A DNA stretch of 64,000 nucleotides from Actinoplanes lobatus (GCF_014205215.1 NZ_JACHNC010000001.1:9792501-9856500), one strand, 5' to 3'; counted from the stretch's first letter, positions 43,151 through 52,645 are shown. Program-made: numbers and translations. Notes: generated by a model from the letters alone, not told the origin.

Positions 43151-46100
43151 TCAAACTTCACCGAGCCACTCGGCGATCCGCCTGGTCAGCTTGTCTCGCC
43201 CGCCGGCCCGATCGGCCAGCACGCGGATGGTCACATCGATCGCCTCATGGAAGAACGGCATCAACGACGACGTCTCCAGTTCCTGGACCAGAGCTCCGGC
43301 AAATCCCACCGGGAGATCTACGTCCGCTCGCACCGCCGCCAGCAATTGCGTGACGTAGGCGCCGTAAGCCGTGGCGTCCCACGACCGGAAATCTTCTGGC
43401 GAAAGAAAGGCGCATTCCTCGTAGGCAGCCTGCCTCTCCTCGTCATCCAGTCTGGAAAGCGGCAGAAGCCAAACCCGGAACAGTCCTTGGACAATCGATG
43501 ACGAGTCGCCGGAAGAATGACCTGAGAAGAGCTGCATCGCCGGGGCCAGCGATGACTCCAGCACAGGCTGGAGCGCATGCAGCAGAAGCGAATCCATGGA
43601 GCACGACTGGAAACGGATATGCCGCACCATCGCCTCGGAGGTGAAGCTCGAACCGAAAGGGCGGCCGTACTCCCGATCACCGTCGCGGCCGAAGAGCCAC
43701 AGCTCGTCGGTCCGCGAGACGGCGGTGCCGTCGGCGACGAACCGCAGTCTGAGATCCCGCTCGCCGTCGGGATCACGGCACTGGTCAGCGGCGAGAGTAA
43801 GAGTGATCGCGTCCCACGCGTCTCCGCCACCGAGCTGGGAGTGCCAGAGCAGGCTCTGGTCGTGCCACTGTTTGCGGGCGCTGGCCTCCTCGGGCTCGGC
43901 GATATCACGGAAGTCCAGCTCGCCGCCGGCGACGAGCACCGCCAGCACCACGAGATTCGCGGTGTAGGCCGCATATCGAAGCGGCATGCGAACCGTCACC
44001 GGACGGTATTCGCCGGACTGGCTTCCCCAGGTCAAATACTGACTACGCCGGTACATCCCGATCACGGCGGCGAGCCACTCGGCACTCTGCTTCTCGGTCA
44101 GCCCAGCAGAGAACTCGGCGAGAAAGCGAAGAATCAGGGACCGGATGGCGAGCGGGACGAAGGACAGCAGGCGGGAGAAGAGACCGTCATCGGCATTCCA
44201 GGTCGGCGAAACCGCGACGGACAGCCGTGACACCGCCTCTTGAAGCAGCTGCCAGGTGAAGCGCGCGACGAGGTATTCGCCGAAACTCCCGTGCAGAAAC
44301 TCGTAGGTCGCCAGCGTCCGGGAGGCACGAACCGCCTGAGCCCGATGCACGAAGAAGAACCGTCCCAGGAGCAGTCCGGCGGCGTCGATACCGCCGTTGG
44401 CGGAGCCGGGCATCGTGCCGAAGACCGCCATGAGGTCACGTTCCAACTCGGGCTCGGTGATCCACTGGGCGGAACGGTTGAGCATCCCGAACGCGACGAC
44501 CGACAGCCGCCGCAGCTCCCGTTCGGCCTCGGCGTCGCATTGTGCGGCGGACAGGTTTGGGCTGCCCTTGCGTACCTCCCGGCGGGCGAAGCTGGTGAGC
44601 AGGCGCTCGTAGAGGTCGCTGGGCGACAGCTCGCCGGTGTGCTGGAGTGCGTTATCGCCGGCGTCGTAGAGGGCGAGCAGCAGCAGGAGCAGCGGTTGCC
44701 CGGCAAGTTCCGGAAAGCGCATGGCTACCTCTGCGGGCAGCGGATGGAGTCCGCGTGCCGCCAGCCGCTGACTGTTCGCGGCGTGCCACACGTCGAGCCA
44801 CGCGGACACACGCTGGGCGTCGAACGGCTCCAGCCGCAGCAGGAGCGTGTCCGGCGGCGGGACGGCCCGGTCGGCCACGCTGGTCCGGGTGGTCACCACA
44901 ACCGCGACAGCCCGCCCCTGATCCTGCTCACGCTGCTGGAAATCGGCGACACGATCCAGATAGTCGCTCTGGCTCGTCGCGGTCGCCTGGAGCAACTCGT
45001 CAAAGCCGTCGAGTAACACGACCGGGAGGCGCCTGTCCGCCGTTTCGGCCAGCCGTGGCCAGGCGATCGCCTCACCGGTGGCGTCCAGTACCGCCTGCTC
45101 GATCTGGCGCTGTAGTCCGAGTGCGGTATCCACCTCCCGCAGCGACACCCGAACCGGGACAAATCCACCCTCGGCCAGTTCCGCGGCGAGCACCTTGGTG
45201 AGAACCGATTTGCCGGCGCCCGGCTGGCCGAGCACGACGAGCGGCGCCGTCTGTGCCCGTGGGGACGTGAGATAGCCGGTGAGGTACTTATGCAGGTCGC
45301 CGCGAACGGGCACGTCCGCCCAGAATCGCTCGTCACTGGCCGGCTGGTCGGGCACCGCCTCCATAGCCCGGAACAGGGAGGGCAGATAGGCACGGCGCAA
45401 TGTGGGCATGTCGACGTCAGCGGTCCGCTCGCCCGTGCCAACGACCGGCCGGTCCAACAAGCCGGCATAGGCGCGGGCCAGCGCCCGCGGCACCTCAGCC
45501 GCGGTAGCCGGGCCGGCGACGCTCCGCATCAACTGGTGGATGTCACGCACCGACTCCAGAAGGGCGCCGGTGTCCCAATCGCGGACCCAGAGATCCGCCT
45601 CCGGGCAGTCGGCCCGGAGGTCGAGGAGCATCCGTTCATAACGGACGAGGGCCCGGTCCGGGATGTCCGCCAATTCCCGATCCACGCGCTCCTCCTCACC
45701 CGGACTGAGTTCGTCCCAGACCGCGAGGCCGCGCAGGAAGCCGTTCACCGTGCCGGCGAGACGCTGGTAAGTGGACCGAAGCCGGGCGCGGTGATTCTGG
45801 CGCGGTCCGTGTGGTTCCGGCAGGTGAACCCCTGTCTGTAGGACGGCTCCGGCCAGATCGCGACCCCGAACCACCGCCGGGCCGAGAAGCCTACGGTCCT
45901 TCGCCCCTGCATCGGTGAGCCGAAGTTGATCGTCAGCGGTGATTCCCAGCGCCGAGGTGTCGAACGGCAGGTCCGCGCCGTTGAGGGCATCGAACCAGGC
46001 GGCGATCACGATAACCGTGTGGGCGGCGGCGATCCGCTCAGTCCGGTCGAGCCGGTGAGCGCCCACGAGGCGCTGCCCCACCGTACCGGCGAGTTGCTGT

Positions 46101-46273
46101 GACAGCCGGGCGAACACCGCATAGGCATCGAACCACTGGAGCACCGTCGCCGTCGTCACCGATGCGCCGAGCAGCGCTCCCCCGGTCAAATCGTTGAGGC
46201 GCCGCATCGACTCGGCACCGGACCCCTTGCCGAGGATCCGCACCGCCTGCGCATAGCTGAGAGCTTTGGGCAC
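43151..46273 (-). CDS. NACHT-family STAND NTPase with N-terminal helical domain
   Basis: A 1040-residue protein. N-terminal about 190 residues are an all-helical domain starting PKALSYAQAVRILGKGS, of the kind found in front of actinobacterial NACHT proteins. The NTPase follows with Walker A VVLGQPGAGKS near residue 345, Walker B LPVVLLDGFDELL near 420 with the extra acidic residues typical of NACHT, and sensor-like VVVTTRTSV. C-terminal about 450 residues are helical with no recognised domain. GTG 46273 is chosen because the conserved N-terminus begins there. Bacterial NACHT proteins include antiphage defence effectors; that role is inferred here. Divergent from a toxin-antitoxin pair. Confidence 0.85.
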   Translation of the reverse strand: MPKALSYAQAVRILGKGSGAESMRRLNDLTGGALLGASVTTATVLQWFDAYAVFARLSQQLAGTVGQRLVGAHRLDRTERIAAAHTVIVIAAWFDALNGADLPFDTSALGITADDQLRLTDAGAKDRRLLGPAVVRGRDLAGAVLQTGVHLPEPHGPRQNHRARLRSTYQRLAGTVNGFLRGLAVWDELSPGEEERVDRELADIPDRALVRYERMLLDLRADCPEADLWVRDWDTGALLESVRDIHQLMRSVAGPATAAEVPRALARAYAGLLDRPVVGTGERTADVDMPTLRRAYLPSLFRAMEAVPDQPASDERFWADVPVRGDLHKYLTGYLTSPRAQTAPLVVLGQPGAGKSVLTKVLAAELAEGGFVPVRVSLREVDTALGLQRQIEQAVLDATGEAIAWPRLAETADRRLPVVLLDGFDELLQATATSQSDYLDRVADFQQREQDQGRAVAVVVTTRTSVADRAVPPPDTLLLRLEPFDAQRVSAWLDVWHAANSQRLAARGLHPLPAEVAMRFPELAGQPLLLLLLALYDAGDNALQHTGELSPSDLYERLLTSFARREVRKGSPNLSAAQCDAEAERELRRLSVVAFGMLNRSAQWITEPELERDLMAVFGTMPGSANGGIDAAGLLLGRFFFVHRAQAVRASRTLATYEFLHGSFGEYLVARFTWQLLQEAVSRLSVAVSPTWNADDGLFSRLLSFVPLAIRSLILRFLAEFSAGLTEKQSAEWLAAVIGMYRRSQYLTWGSQSGEYRPVTVRMPLRYAAYTANLVVLAVLVAGGELDFRDIAEPEEASARKQWHDQSLLWHSQLGGGDAWDAITLTLAADQCRDPDGERDLRLRFVADGTAVSRTDELWLFGRDGDREYGRPFGSSFTSEAMVRHIRFQSCSMDSLLLHALQPVLESSLAPAMQLFSGHSSGDSSSIVQGLFRVWLLPLSRLDDEERQAAYEECAFLSPEDFRSWDATAYGAYVTQLLAAVRADVDLPVGFAGALVQELETSSLMPFFHEAIDVTIRVLADRAGGRDKLTRRIAEWLGEV

Positions 46274-46338
46274 TGTTCCATCCTGTCGATGACCGACCGT
46301 CCCCGCCACTCCGAACTCCCCGTCGCGGCCTCTTGCGA

Positions 46339-46370
46339 AGTACGCTAGGTCGTACGTCAGGAGGTACAAG
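46339..46370 (+). promoter_or_regulatory. Toxin-antitoxin promoter/operator region
   Basis: Three GTAC words (in AAGTACGCTAGGTC, TCGTACGTC and GGAGGTACAAG) are spaced in the 40 bp before the antitoxin ATG; such repeated GTAC cores are typical of YefM-type operators. The last overlaps the ribosome site GGAGG. Autoregulation is inferred. Confidence 0.45.
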
Positions 46371-46371
46371 A

Positions 46372-46671
46372 ATGAAGGTGATGACGGTCAGCGAGGTTCG
46401 GAAGAATTTCGCCGCCGTGCTCGACGCGGTGATCGACGATGCCGAGGAGACGGTGATTCCGCGCGGTGGCGGCCGGGCGGTGGTCATCGTCTCGCTGAAC
46501 GAGTGGAACGCGATGCGGGAGACCTTGCACCTGCTCAACAACCTCGGCAACGCCCGGAGATTGCTGGAGAGCATCGCCCAGGCCGAAGCCGGCCTCTCGC
46601 ACGAGCGCCAACTCGTCGACCCCGACACCTTGGAGGCCGAGGCGGGCGGCGACGCCAAGGCTGTTGCGTGA
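46372..46671 (+). CDS. yefM: Antitoxin of the YefM/Phd family
   Basis: A 99-residue antitoxin. The N-terminal DNA-binding fold is MTVSEVRKNFAAVLDAVID followed by VVIVSLNEWNAMRETLHLL, closely resembling YefM (MRTISYSEARQNLSAVMM-type proteins); the acidic C-terminal tail wraps the toxin. ATG 46372 follows CAGGAGG. The stop overlaps the toxin GTG start (GTGA), normal for this module. Confidence 0.92.
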   Translation: MKVMTVSEVRKNFAAVLDAVIDDAEETVIPRGGGRAVVIVSLNEWNAMRETLHLLNNLGNARRLLESIAQAEAGLSHERQLVDPDTLEAEAGGDAKAVA

Positions 46672-46934
46672 GGCTGAGCGTCAAGTTCACCCCACACGCC
46701 TGGGAGGACTACACCTCTTGGCGGGATCCCAAGGTCATCCGTCGAATCAATCGGCTCATCGCCGACATTCAGCGGGACCCGGACGGCACCGGGCTCGGTA
46801 AGCCGGAGCATCTGCGTGGCGCCCTGGCCGGCTGGGCGTCACGGCGCATCGATGAGGAGCACCGGCTCGTCTATCGGGTACGCGGCGATGTGCTGGAGAT
46901 CGCCGCCTGCGCTGGGCACTACGAGGAGAAGTGA
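46668..46934 (+). CDS. yoeB: Toxin of the YoeB family (ribosome-dependent mRNA interferase)
   Basis: An 88-residue RelE-fold ribonuclease that cuts mRNA in the ribosomal A site. Visible family pattern: FTPHAWEDYTSWRDPKVIRR, LRGALAGWASRRIDEEHRLV and C-terminal CAGHYEEK, which contain the Glu, Arg and His-Tyr of the YoeB active site. Full length and apparently intact. Starts at GTG overlapping the antitoxin stop. Confidence 0.94.
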   Translation: MRLSVKFTPHAWEDYTSWRDPKVIRRINRLIADIQRDPDGTGLGKPEHLRGALAGWASRRIDEEHRLVYRVRGDVLEIAACAGHYEEK

Positions 46935-46938
46935 CGCA

Positions 46939-46970
46939 GGGAGCGCGGCCCCGGGTGGGGCCGCGCTCCC
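46939..46970. terminator. Bidirectional terminator, yoeB and beta-galactosidase
   Basis: GGGAGCGCGGCCCC, loop GGGT, GGGGCCGCGCTCCC: a perfect 14-bp stem between convergent stops at 46934 and 46985. Confidence 0.88.
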
Positions 46971-46984
46971 TCCCCCCGTTCGGG

Positions 46985-49243
46985 TCAGAGGGTCACGGTG
47001 GAGATCGTGCGGGCCGTCACCTCGACCGTGTCGATGGCCAGCAGCTGGGTGTCGGTGGCGGCCAGCCGGGTGCGGGCCTCCTGCGGGACCGAGACCGGGG
47101 AGCCGGCGGCCAGGGGCAGCAGGTGCAGGGTGAGCTGGGCGCCGGCGCGGTAGCCGATGTCGGTGAGGTTGACCGTCCAGCCGGAGCCGTCCCAGTAGCG
47201 GTCGGTGACGGTCCGGCCGTCGACCCGCAGTTCGCCCACGTCGCCGGCCCAGATGACGCGCAGCAGCGGGTCGCGGGTGGGGTCGGCGGCGTAATCGGGC
47301 AGGCGCAGGCGGTAGACGGCGGCCAGTTCGTCGAAGACGTCGGCGGACGGGGCGGACGGGCGGCCCTCGTGCTTGCCGTAGCTGACCGGGACCGTGGGGG
47401 CGGCCGGGCGCAGCCGCTCGACGGTGACGTCCTCGGTCACCGGGGCGCTGTCCTGGGTCACCTCGACCGGGCGGAAGGCACGGAGCGCCGGGTCGTACAC
47501 CCGTACGTCCGCGGTCTTGGCGGCCTTGACCGTCACCGTGCCGGAGGCGTCCCACTGGAGCTCGTCGTCGCTCAGCAGCAGGCGGCGGCCGCCGTCCTCG
47601 GGCGCCCAGACCGATCCGGCGACCTCGGCCGGGAGGACGAGGACGTCCGCGCCGTCGAGCCGGACCGGCTCGAAGCCGGGCGTGATGTCGTGAACGGTGC
47701 CGGCCACGGCGATCTGGGGTTCGATGCCCGGGGCGGCGATGAGGACGAGGGTGGGCACGTCGCCGGGCAGCAGGGTGAGCGCCGAGGCGGTGGCCCAGGT
47801 GATCGTGGTGCCGCCGAGGGTGAGGTTCAGCGGCCAGCGGGCCAGGGTGCCGGGCGGGATGTCGATCGGCCGCGCCGGGAAGTCGATCACGTGGTCGTCG
47901 GCGAGCGTGACCTGGAAGCGGGCGCCCCGGTAGGCGGGGAGCGGGAAGTGCGGCTGGTGCCGGGAGAGGAACAGGAAGCCGCTCTGCCCGTCGCCGCGCA
48001 GCGCCCACCGCAGGGTGTCGGAGTCCTCGACGTCGGCGGGCCGTACGTCCGGAAGGCTGGACGGCATCTCCGCGAGCACATGACCGAACGCGGACAGGAA
48101 GGCGTGCTGGCGGCGTAGTTCGGCGTGGCTCGGGGCGAGCGTGCCGGCCTCCCCGATCGGGGCGTGGAAGTCGTAGCCGAGGCGGGCGATGTCGTTGGGG
48201 TAGCCGCTGGCGTGCGACTCGTGCATGTCCGGGCCGGGGTTGGTGCCGCCGGCGTACATGTAGTAGCCCTGCCAGGCCGAGCCGTTGCCGATCTTGCAGT
48301 GGGCGATGGCCGCCACGTCGAGCGCCTCGGGCCGCGGCCGCCGGTGGTACGCGGTGGCCATGCCGCCGCCGAGCTCGCAGGTGGCGGGCGGGAACTCGTC
48401 GGACGGGGTGCGCGGGCCCCCGGAGGCGGCCGCGATCGCCTGGGCCCGGCGCACGTCGGCGCCGATGCCCGCGTCGTCCCAGACGTGGGAGAAGAAGTAG
48501 TGGTCGCGGAACGTCGGGTCCCACGGCGCGCCGGCGTCGACCCAGAAGCCGTCGCCGTAGCCGCCGTAGAGGGGCAGCACCTCGGAGGCGGGCAGGTCGG
48601 CGCCGCCCCACGCGGTGGCGGTCCAGAGCGGAGCGGACATCCCGGCCGCACGGGCCAGGCGCTTGAGCGTGACGAGGTGCCCGGGCTGGTCGTAGAGCTC
48701 GTTCTCCAGCTGAATGCCGATGATCTTGTCGAAGCGGGAGCCGACGGCGGCCGCGATGGACGCGAACCAGGGTGCGACCAGGTCGAGGTACGCCGGGTCG
48801 TCGGTGCGGTGCCGGACCGGGGCCTGCTGCACCCAGTCGGGGAAGCCGCCGTTGCGCGTCTCGCCGTGGCACCAGGGTCCGATCCGCAGGACCACGTCGA
48901 GGCCGATCTCGACAGCCAGGTCGACGAACGCGCCGACGTCCAGGTCGCCGTCGAAGCGGGTCTCCCCGGGCGTGGGCGCGTGGTGCAGCCAGAAGACGTA
49001 GCTGGCCACCACGGTCACGCCGCCGGCCTTCATCTGGCGCAGCCGCTCGGCCCAGCGCGCCCGCGGGACCCGGCTGTAGTGCAGCTCGCCGGAGACCGGG
49101 ATGACCGGCACCCCGTGACGGCTCAGATAGCGGTTGGTCAGCGAGATGCCGTCCCGTACGTCTTCGGAGTTGCTCATCCGCGGCCGGCGCAGCGGCGTCG
49201 CCCAGGGTTGGTGGCGAACGGTGAGCGGCTCGAGCCACGACAT
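46985..49243 (-). CDS. GH35 beta-galactosidase
   Basis: A 752-residue cytoplasmic enzyme (no signal peptide) of glycoside hydrolase family 35. The catalytic barrel opens with VPVIPVSGELHYSRVPRARW and VFWLHHAPTPGE; the acid/base Glu lies in IGIQLENELYDQP and the nucleophile is probably the Glu in TCELGGGMATAYHRR. C-terminal about 300 residues are beta-sandwich modules. ATG 49243 follows AAGGAG. It is divergent from the galactan importer across a region with two identical operators and would split imported galacto-oligosaccharides to galactose. Confidence 0.9.
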   Translation of the reverse strand: MSWLEPLTVRHQPWATPLRRPRMSNSEDVRDGISLTNRYLSRHGVPVIPVSGELHYSRVPRARWAERLRQMKAGGVTVVASYVFWLHHAPTPGETRFDGDLDVGAFVDLAVEIGLDVVLRIGPWCHGETRNGGFPDWVQQAPVRHRTDDPAYLDLVAPWFASIAAAVGSRFDKIIGIQLENELYDQPGHLVTLKRLARAAGMSAPLWTATAWGGADLPASEVLPLYGGYGDGFWVDAGAPWDPTFRDHYFFSHVWDDAGIGADVRRAQAIAAASGGPRTPSDEFPPATCELGGGMATAYHRRPRPEALDVAAIAHCKIGNGSAWQGYYMYAGGTNPGPDMHESHASGYPNDIARLGYDFHAPIGEAGTLAPSHAELRRQHAFLSAFGHVLAEMPSSLPDVRPADVEDSDTLRWALRGDGQSGFLFLSRHQPHFPLPAYRGARFQVTLADDHVIDFPARPIDIPPGTLARWPLNLTLGGTTITWATASALTLLPGDVPTLVLIAAPGIEPQIAVAGTVHDITPGFEPVRLDGADVLVLPAEVAGSVWAPEDGGRRLLLSDDELQWDASGTVTVKAAKTADVRVYDPALRAFRPVEVTQDSAPVTEDVTVERLRPAAPTVPVSYGKHEGRPSAPSADVFDELAAVYRLRLPDYAADPTRDPLLRVIWAGDVGELRVDGRTVTDRYWDGSGWTVNLTDIGYRAGAQLTLHLLPLAAGSPVSVPQEARTRLAATDTQLLAIDTVEVTARTISTVTL

Positions 49244-49267
49244 GGGATCAGCTCCTTGCGGGTTTGA

Positions 49268-49283
49268 CTGTAACCGGTCACAG
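49268..49283. promoter_or_regulatory. LacI-type operator near the GH35 gene
   Basis: CTGTAACCGGTCACAG, a near-perfect 16-bp palindrome with central CG, 25 bp upstream of the GH35 start codon. Identical to the site at 49358-49373, 90 bp away, allowing DNA looping. The LacI protein at 52646 is the probable binder. Confidence 0.75.
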
Positions 49284-49332
49284 GCCGGCAAGCCCGCACG
49301 ATACACAGGCGTAACGGGTGGGACGCAAGGGC

Positions 49333-49373
49333 TTGACACAACGCCGTAACAGCAGCACTGTAACCGGTCACAG
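49333..49373 (+). promoter_or_regulatory. Promoter and second operator of the galactan importer operon
   Basis: TTGACA at 49333-49338 is a consensus -35. The expected -10 falls within or at the edge of CTGTAACCGGTCACAG (49358-49373), so a bound repressor would overlap the promoter. A possible leftward promoter (TTGCGT, 17 bp, TGTATC) for GH35 lies between the two operators. Use is inferred. Confidence 0.65.
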
Positions 49374-49452
49374 GGGCCGCACCGAGCGACACGCTTCCGG
49401 CGCGGCGCCGTCCCCGGCTTTCCGCTCCGGCCAAGCCGATCAAGGAGGATCA

Positions 49453-50766
49453 ATGAAGACGAAATACGCCCCGCTCATGGCGGCCCTCACCGCCGCGGCT
49501 CTGTTTACCGGCACCGCCTGCTCCAGCTCCGACTCCTCGTCCGAGACGACCACCGACCCGAACGAGAAGGTCTCGCTGACCTACTGGACCTGGGCTCCGA
49601 ACATGGACAAGGTCGCCGCGGCGTGGAACGCCAAGAACCCGAACATCCAGGTCACGGTCAACAAGCAGGACGGCGGCGACCCGGCCGTCACCAAGCTGCT
49701 GACCGCGATCAAGGCGGGCTCCGGCGCGCCGGACGTCATGCAGGCCGAGTACCAGAAGATCCCCACGCTGGTCTCCGCCGACGCGCTCGCCGACATCTCC
49801 GCCGACGCCGGCTCGCTCAAGGACAAGTTCCCGGCCGGCGCCTGGAACGGCGTGACCCTCGGCTCGGACGCGGTCTACGGCGTGCCGCAGGACACCGGCC
49901 CGCTGATGTTCTTCTACCGTTCCGACGTCTTCGAGAAGAACGGCCTCGCGGCCCCGAAGACCTGGGACGAGTACGCGACCGCCGCCGAGAAGATCCACAA
50001 GGCGAACCCGAAGCAGTACCTGGGCACCTTCTCGGCCACCGACGCGGGCCTGTTCACCGGTCTCGCTCAGCAGGCCGGCGCCTCGTGGTGGGGCGTGCAG
50101 GGTGACGCCTGGTCGGTGAAGATCGACGAGCCCGCCACCCAGAAGGTCGCCTCCTACTGGGGTGGCCTCGTGGAGAAGGGCGTCATCGACAACAAACCGA
50201 TGTACACCCCGGAGTGGAACGCCGCCCTGAACGACGGCACCCAGGTCGGCTGGGTCAGCGCCGTGTGGGCGCCGGGCGTCCTGGAGGGCTCGGCCAAGGA
50301 CACCAAGGGCAAGTGGAAGGCCGCCGCGATGCCGCAGTGGGACGCCGCTGCCCCGGCGACCGGCGCGTGGGGCGGTTCGGCCACCAGCGTGACCACCCAG
50401 TCCAAGCACAAGAAGCAGGCCGCCCAGTTCGTGTCCTGGCTGAACAGCGACCCCGAGGCCGTGAAGCTGCTCGCCACCGAGGCCAGCGTCTACCCGGCCG
50501 CGAACGAGGCCACCAGCGTGCTGACCAGCCCGCCGGCCTTCTTCGCCGACCAGGCCGACTACTACACCATCGCCGGTGAGGCGTCGAAGCAGCTCGCGCC
50601 GTTCACCTACGGCCCGAACGTGAACGTCGCCTACAGCGCCTTCAACGACGCCTTCGGCAAGGCCGCCGAGTCCAAGAAGGCGTCCGCCTTCACCGAGTCG
50701 CTGACGACCATGCAGAAGACGACGGTCGACGACCTGAAGAACGCCGGGTTCAACGTCGCCGGATGA
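49453..50766 (+). CDS. CUT1 ABC importer binding lipoprotein, probable galacto-oligosaccharide
   Basis: A 437-residue lipoprotein, lipobox GTAC with Cys23, then a Ser/Thr-rich spacer and a family 1 binding fold (VSLTYWTWAPNMDKVAAAW, TAIKAGSGAPDVMQAEYQ, PQDTGPLMFFYRSDVFEKNG). ATG 49453 follows AAGGAGG. First gene of the rightward operon controlled by the duplicated operator. Ligand inferred from GH35 and GH53 neighbours. Confidence 0.9.
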   Translation: MKTKYAPLMAALTAAALFTGTACSSSDSSSETTTDPNEKVSLTYWTWAPNMDKVAAAWNAKNPNIQVTVNKQDGGDPAVTKLLTAIKAGSGAPDVMQAEYQKIPTLVSADALADISADAGSLKDKFPAGAWNGVTLGSDAVYGVPQDTGPLMFFYRSDVFEKNGLAAPKTWDEYATAAEKIHKANPKQYLGTFSATDAGLFTGLAQQAGASWWGVQGDAWSVKIDEPATQKVASYWGGLVEKGVIDNKPMYTPEWNAALNDGTQVGWVSAVWAPGVLEGSAKDTKGKWKAAAMPQWDAAAPATGAWGGSATSVTTQSKHKKQAAQFVSWLNSDPEAVKLLATEASVYPAANEATSVLTSPPAFFADQADYYTIAGEASKQLAPFTYGPNVNVAYSAFNDAFGKAAESKKASAFTESLTTMQKTTVDDLKNAGFNVAG

Positions 50767-50772
50767 GATCGT

Positions 50773-50799
50773 CTCCGGGCGGGCACGGCCCGCCCGGAG
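50773..50799 (+). other. Hairpin between binding protein and first permease
   Basis: CTCCGGGCGGGC, loop ACG, GCCCGCCCGGAG (12-bp stem) in the 58-bp gap. Such hairpins commonly stabilise or partly terminate the message so that more binding protein than permease is made. Confidence 0.6.
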
Positions 50800-50824
50800 C
50801 GCTCCTTCGAAAGGAGAGTCGGCG

Positions 50825-51796
50825 ATGTCGCTGATCACCACAGCCGCGCCCCGCACCACCGCCACCCCCGCGGCCACGGCACGCCGCCGGCCCGCCCGGA
50901 GCGCGGGCACCCCGTACGCCTTCCTCGCCCCCGCCATGATCCTGTTCGCCGCGTTCCTGGCCGCGCCGATCGTCTACGCGGCCTACCTGAGCCTGCGCAA
51001 GGTCAAGGTGAGCGGTCTCGGGCTGGGCGCGAAGTCGCGGACCGAGATCTGGGCCGGGCTGGACAACTACGCCCGGTCCCTGAGCGACCCCGACTTCCTG
51101 CCGAGCGTCGGGCGGATCGGCCTGTACGGCCTGATCGTGGTGCCCACCATGCTCGGCCTGGCCCTGCTCTTCGCGCTGCTGCTGGACGCGAACCGGACAC
51201 GCCGGTCGGTCGGCAAGTTCGCCCGGATCTCGATCTTCCTGCCGTACGCGGTCCCCGCCGTCGTCGGCTCGCTGCTCTGGGGCTTCCTCTACCTGCCCCG
51301 GGTCAGCCCGATCACCGACGCGTTCGAGGCGGTCGGCATCACCGCCCCCGAGCTGCTCTCCCGGGACCTGACGCTCTGGGCGGTCGCCAACATCGCGGTC
51401 TGGGGCGGCACCGGCTTCAACATGATCGTCATCTACACCGCGCTGCGGGCCGTCCCGCTCAGCCTGTACGAGTCGGCCCGGATCGACGGCGCCTCCGAGG
51501 TCGCGATCGCCTGGCGCATCAAGATCCCGATCGTGACGCCGTCGCTGATCATGACGTTCGTCTTCTCGCTCATCGCCACGTTGCAGGTCTTCGCCGAGCC
51601 GATGACGCTGCGGCCCCTGGCCAACACGATCTCGACGACGTGGACGCCGCTGATGAAGGTCTACCGGGACGCGTTCACCCGCAACGACCTCTACGCGGCC
51701 GCCGCCACCTCGGTGATCATCGCGCTCGCCACGTTCATCCTGTCCTTCGGCTTCCTGAAGCTCGTCGGGCGCCGGGCCTTCAACCAGGAGGACTGA
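50825..51796 (+). CDS. CUT1 ABC importer permease, MalF-like (galactan locus)
   Basis: A 323-residue permease with six helices after a basic Ala/Thr/Arg-rich N-terminus. The EAA loop is YESARIDGASEVAIAWRIKIP near residue 225. ATG 50825 follows AAGGAGAG. One base separates its stop from the next ATG region (51796/51798). Like the 3-7 kb importer it has no linked ATPase, so a shared MsiK-type ATPase is expected. Confidence 0.93.
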   Translation: MSLITTAAPRTTATPAATARRRPARSAGTPYAFLAPAMILFAAFLAAPIVYAAYLSLRKVKVSGLGLGAKSRTEIWAGLDNYARSLSDPDFLPSVGRIGLYGLIVVPTMLGLALLFALLLDANRTRRSVGKFARISIFLPYAVPAVVGSLLWGFLYLPRVSPITDAFEAVGITAPELLSRDLTLWAVANIAVWGGTGFNMIVIYTALRAVPLSLYESARIDGASEVAIAWRIKIPIVTPSLIMTFVFSLIATLQVFAEPMTLRPLANTISTTWTPLMKVYRDAFTRNDLYAAAATSVIIALATFILSFGFLKLVGRRAFNQED

Positions 51797-51797
51797 G

Positions 51798-52643
51798 ATG
51801 TCGGTCATTTCGGCAAGAAGGCGCAGTCCACTCGCCACCACGATCCTTCTGCTGGGCGCCGCGTACTGCCTGCTCCCCGTGCTCTGGGTGCTGATCGCCT
51901 CGTCGAAGAGCTCCGGGGAACTGTTCTCCACGTTCACCCTCGCCCCGAGCACCCACCTGTTCGACAACCTCGCCGACCTCAGCGGCTACCGCGACGGCCT
52001 CTACTGGCGGTGGATGGCCAACACCGCCCTGTACGCCGGAGTCGGCGCCGCCGCCTCCACCCTGATCTCGGCGATGGCCGGGTACGCGCTCGCCAAGTTC
52101 GACTTCCCCGGCAAGAGCACGGTCTTCAACGTGATCCTGGCCGGCGTCCTGGTGCCCGGCGTCCTCCTCGCCATCCCGCAGTACCTGCTGCTGGCCAAGG
52201 TGGGGATGACCAACACCTACTGGGCGGTGCTGCTGCCCAGTTTCATCAGCCCGTACGGCATCTACCTGGCCCGGATCTTCGCGGCCGCGTCGGTGCCGAC
52301 CGAGATCCTGGAGGCGTCCCGGATCGACGGCGCCGGCGACTGGCGTACCTTCTTCACGGTGGTGCTGCCGATGATGCGGACCGGCCTGGTGACCGTCTTC
52401 CTCTTCCAGTTCGTGGCGGTCTGGAACAACTTCATGCTGCCGTACATCATGCTCGGCGACGACCGGCTCTACCCGATCACCGTGGGCCTGAACGGTCTGC
52501 TCAACCAGGGCGCCAACCAGCCCGCCATGTACACCGCCGTGGTGACCGGGGCGCTCGTCTCGATCGTCCCGCTGATCGCCATGTTCCTCACGTTGCAGCG
52601 CTACTGGCAGGTCGACCTGGCCGCCGGCGGCGTGAAGGCCTAG
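51798..52643 (+). CDS. CUT1 ABC importer permease, MalG-like (galactan locus)
   Basis: A 281-residue permease. Six helices, EAA loop EILEASRIDGAGDWRTFF around residue 165-180. It forms the membrane pore with the MalF-like subunit. Followed immediately by the LacI gene, so transporter and repressor are co-transcribed. Confidence 0.93.
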   Translation: MSVISARRRSPLATTILLLGAAYCLLPVLWVLIASSKSSGELFSTFTLAPSTHLFDNLADLSGYRDGLYWRWMANTALYAGVGAAASTLISAMAGYALAKFDFPGKSTVFNVILAGVLVPGVLLAIPQYLLLAKVGMTNTYWAVLLPSFISPYGIYLARIFAAASVPTEILEASRIDGAGDWRTFFTVVLPMMRTGLVTVFLFQFVAVWNNFMLPYIMLGDDRLYPITVGLNGLLNQGANQPAMYTAVVTGALVSIVPLIAMFLTLQRYWQVDLAAGGVKA

Positions 52644-52645
52644 CT

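Noticed and set aside
49244..49453. N-terminal extension of GH35
   Set aside because: It crosses both operators and has no protein character; ATG 49243 follows AAGGAG.
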